Positions 63,082 through 64,000 of a stretch of DNA of 64,000 bases are shown one piece after another. The notes below the pieces were generated by a model. It was not told the origin of the DNA, searched no databases, and was given only the letters and a program-made list of their open reading frames with translations. Made by a program: the position numbers and the translations under genes. Numbering within the stretch: the first letter of the stretch is position 1; every line of letters starts with the position of its first letter. Origin of the DNA: Massilioclostridium coli (GTDB taxonomy: Bacteria; Bacillota; Clostridia; Oscillospirales; Ruminococcaceae); NCBI RefSeq assembly GCF_900095865.1, contig NZ_FMIZ01000007.1:248001-312000 (forward strand), read 5' to 3'.

Positions 63082-63286
63082 ACTTCTCCCCTATGAAACA
63101 ATCCTCAAAGCCCGTGAGGGCGACCCAGAAGCCGTGAACGCTGTCCTGCTCCACTACGCCGGATATATCCGCTATTTCTCAAAAGTGAACGGGCAGGTCA
63201 ACGCCGAGGTGGAGGACTATGTAAAGCAGCGGTTAATTGACTGTCAATTCAAGTTCCGGCTTGACGAACCACCGGACAAGTCATAA
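63074..63286 (+). CDS. Helix-turn-helix domain protein, ICE type
   Basis: A 70-residue protein (LLPYETILKAREGDPEAVNAVLLHYAGYIRYFS...) of the small HTH family that follows the sigma-like gene in many Firmicutes ICEs. Its function is not established. High GC, as in its neighbours. Overlap with the sigma-like gene implies coupling. Confidence 0.78.
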   Translation: MSRLLPYETILKAREGDPEAVNAVLLHYAGYIRYFSKVNGQVNAEVEDYVKQRLIDCQFKFRLDEPPDKS

Positions 63287-63324
63287 AAACTGAATACCAG
63301 CCGCCACCGACGCGGCCAGCGAAA

Positions 63325-63358
63325 GCAGTAAGTCTTGAAAAAGATTTACTGCTTTTTT
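63325..63358 (+). terminator. Terminator after the HTH gene
   Basis: GCAGTAA pairs with TTACTGC around an inner TCTT/AAGA stem, followed by seven T's. Confidence 0.75.
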
Positions 63359-63720
63359 TGTTGTCCGGCTCCGCTCCCGGCCATTTTGCCCCCTGCCGGT
63401 TGTAGTAGTAAGCGAGGAGGGAATTTTTCTGCCCTGGTGTTTGGCATTTGGAGCATTTACCCGTAGTAGAGGGCAAAGAGAAAGGATTTCTCCAACACCG
63501 GGTAGAAACCACTGCGTCCGGTGTCATTTTAGCGAAAGCGGGCAGGAATGCCCTTTACAGGATTAGTAGTAGCAGAAAAAGAGAAACAAACTTTTGTGGT
63601 TGCAGTTTTCCAAAAAAGTGGCGGACGGAAGTGAGAGAAAGTTTGCAGTCACGGAGAGCAAGTTTCTACCACGGTGCCAAAATCCGCAATTCTGTGGTTT
63701 TGCCCCTCGCGGGAAACTTG

Positions 63721-63765
63721 TTGGGGAGTGCCTTCCCCAAACCCTGCTATGCGGCTTGCGCCGCA
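63721..63765. repeat. Paired inverted repeats in the oriT-like region
   Basis: TTGGGGA (63721-63727)/TCCCCAA (63734-63740) and TGCGGC (63750-63755)/GCCGCA (63760-63765). Confidence 0.65.
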
Positions 63766-63868
63766 AAAATATTTCCGTCCGGCAGGCCATTTTTTTGCGA
63801 GAACTGCCCCGGAAATACCTAACAGACCAGCCTATTTTTTGTGATAAGTGAAAGGAGGTTTACAGCCC

Positions 63869-64000
63869 ATGCCGAAGCGATACAACACACCCCACCGCAG
63901 CCGCGTTGTGAAAACCCGGCTGTCCGAAGATGAATACGCCGACTTCACAGCGCGGCTTGCGCCCTATGGTATCAGCCAGTCGGAATTTCTCCGGCAGGCG
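63869..64000 (+). CDS. MobC/relaxosome accessory protein (3' end outside window)
   Basis: The ATG at 63869 follows GAAAGGAGG. The visible 44 residues include RSRVVKTRLSEDEYADFTARLAPYGISQSEFLRQA, the ribbon-helix-helix region of MobC-type mobilization proteins that bind oriT next to a relaxase. The gene continues beyond the window, where the matching relaxase is expected. Confidence 0.8.
   Translation, partial: MPKRYNTPHRSRVVKTRLSEDEYADFTARLAPYGISQSEFLRQA

Larger units (their letters stand above)
63287..63868. other. oriT-like spacer before the MobC-like gene
   Basis: A 580-base non-coding stretch. It has a terminator (63325-63358) and, near 63721-63765, two GC-rich inverted repeats: TTGGGGA/TCCCCAA and TGCGGC/GCCGCA, separated by CCCTGCTA. 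Position directly upstream of a MobC-type gene and the repeat layout suggest the origin of transfer. Confidence 0.5.

Noticed and set aside
1..64000. tRNA or rRNA genes
   Set aside because: I found no cloverleaf or rRNA-like sequence on either strand by eye; a covariance scan would settle it.

Overview
The window looks like a low-GC Clostridia chromosome, probably a gut Oscillospirales/Ruminococcaceae-type anaerobe. The grounds are a [FeFe] hydrogenase, FeoAB, spore-coat cotJ genes, an IspH-ribosomal S1 fusion, a T-box leuA, a tetrahydrofolate riboswitch and AT-rich spacers. The host species cannot be fixed from the sequence alone.

Positions 1-36.6 kb are chromosomal. In order: the end of an FtsX-type permease; a K+ channel; feoAB; a dead IS200-like element; a two-gene [FeFe] hydrogenase/GltD-like operon (minus strand); a DUF1858 gene; T-box-controlled leuA; a Cdd1-like gene; then ilvD and, further right, the shikimate operon aroB-aroA-aroC (all minus strand). 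After these come a DivIVA-like coiled-coil gene with an orphan fumarase beta subunit; an RpiR regulator, HI0933-type flavoprotein, cmk, plsC and ispH-rpsA; a giant surface GH3 glycosidase; a THF riboswitch with folT; and cotJA-cotJB-cotJC, with cotJC short at its 3' end.

Positions 36.6-43.4 kb hold a compact minus-strand module that looks mobile. It has a truncated tyrosine integrase, a surface protein joining a VWA domain to a cysteine-protease-like domain, a 530-bp origin-like spacer with a very large nested palindrome, a replication-relaxation family protein, a single VirD4/TraG-like ATPase and an M48 membrane protease. I regard this module and its palindrome as the least explained part of the window.

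Positions 43.4-58.5 kb are the front half of a clostridial integrative conjugative element. It carries a replication-initiator-like protein, a DUF3991/Toprim protein, a run of ICE accessory proteins including an LPD1 zincin, then PcfB and VirD4. An IS110 element with a candidate bridge RNA upstream sits after VirD4. The ICE breaks off inside Maff2, so no VirB4, VirB6 or complete relaxase is visible.

From 58.5 kb the composition changes sharply. tet(W), with its leader peptide and attenuator, is followed by tet(40), which carries a +1 frameshift. Beyond that lie a relaxase fragment, a sigma-70-like gene, an HTH gene, an oriT-like spacer and the start of a MobC-like gene: the edge of a second, higher-GC mobilizable element. 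The right 27 kb is therefore a stack of nested and recombined mobile elements ending in a tetracycline-resistance module.
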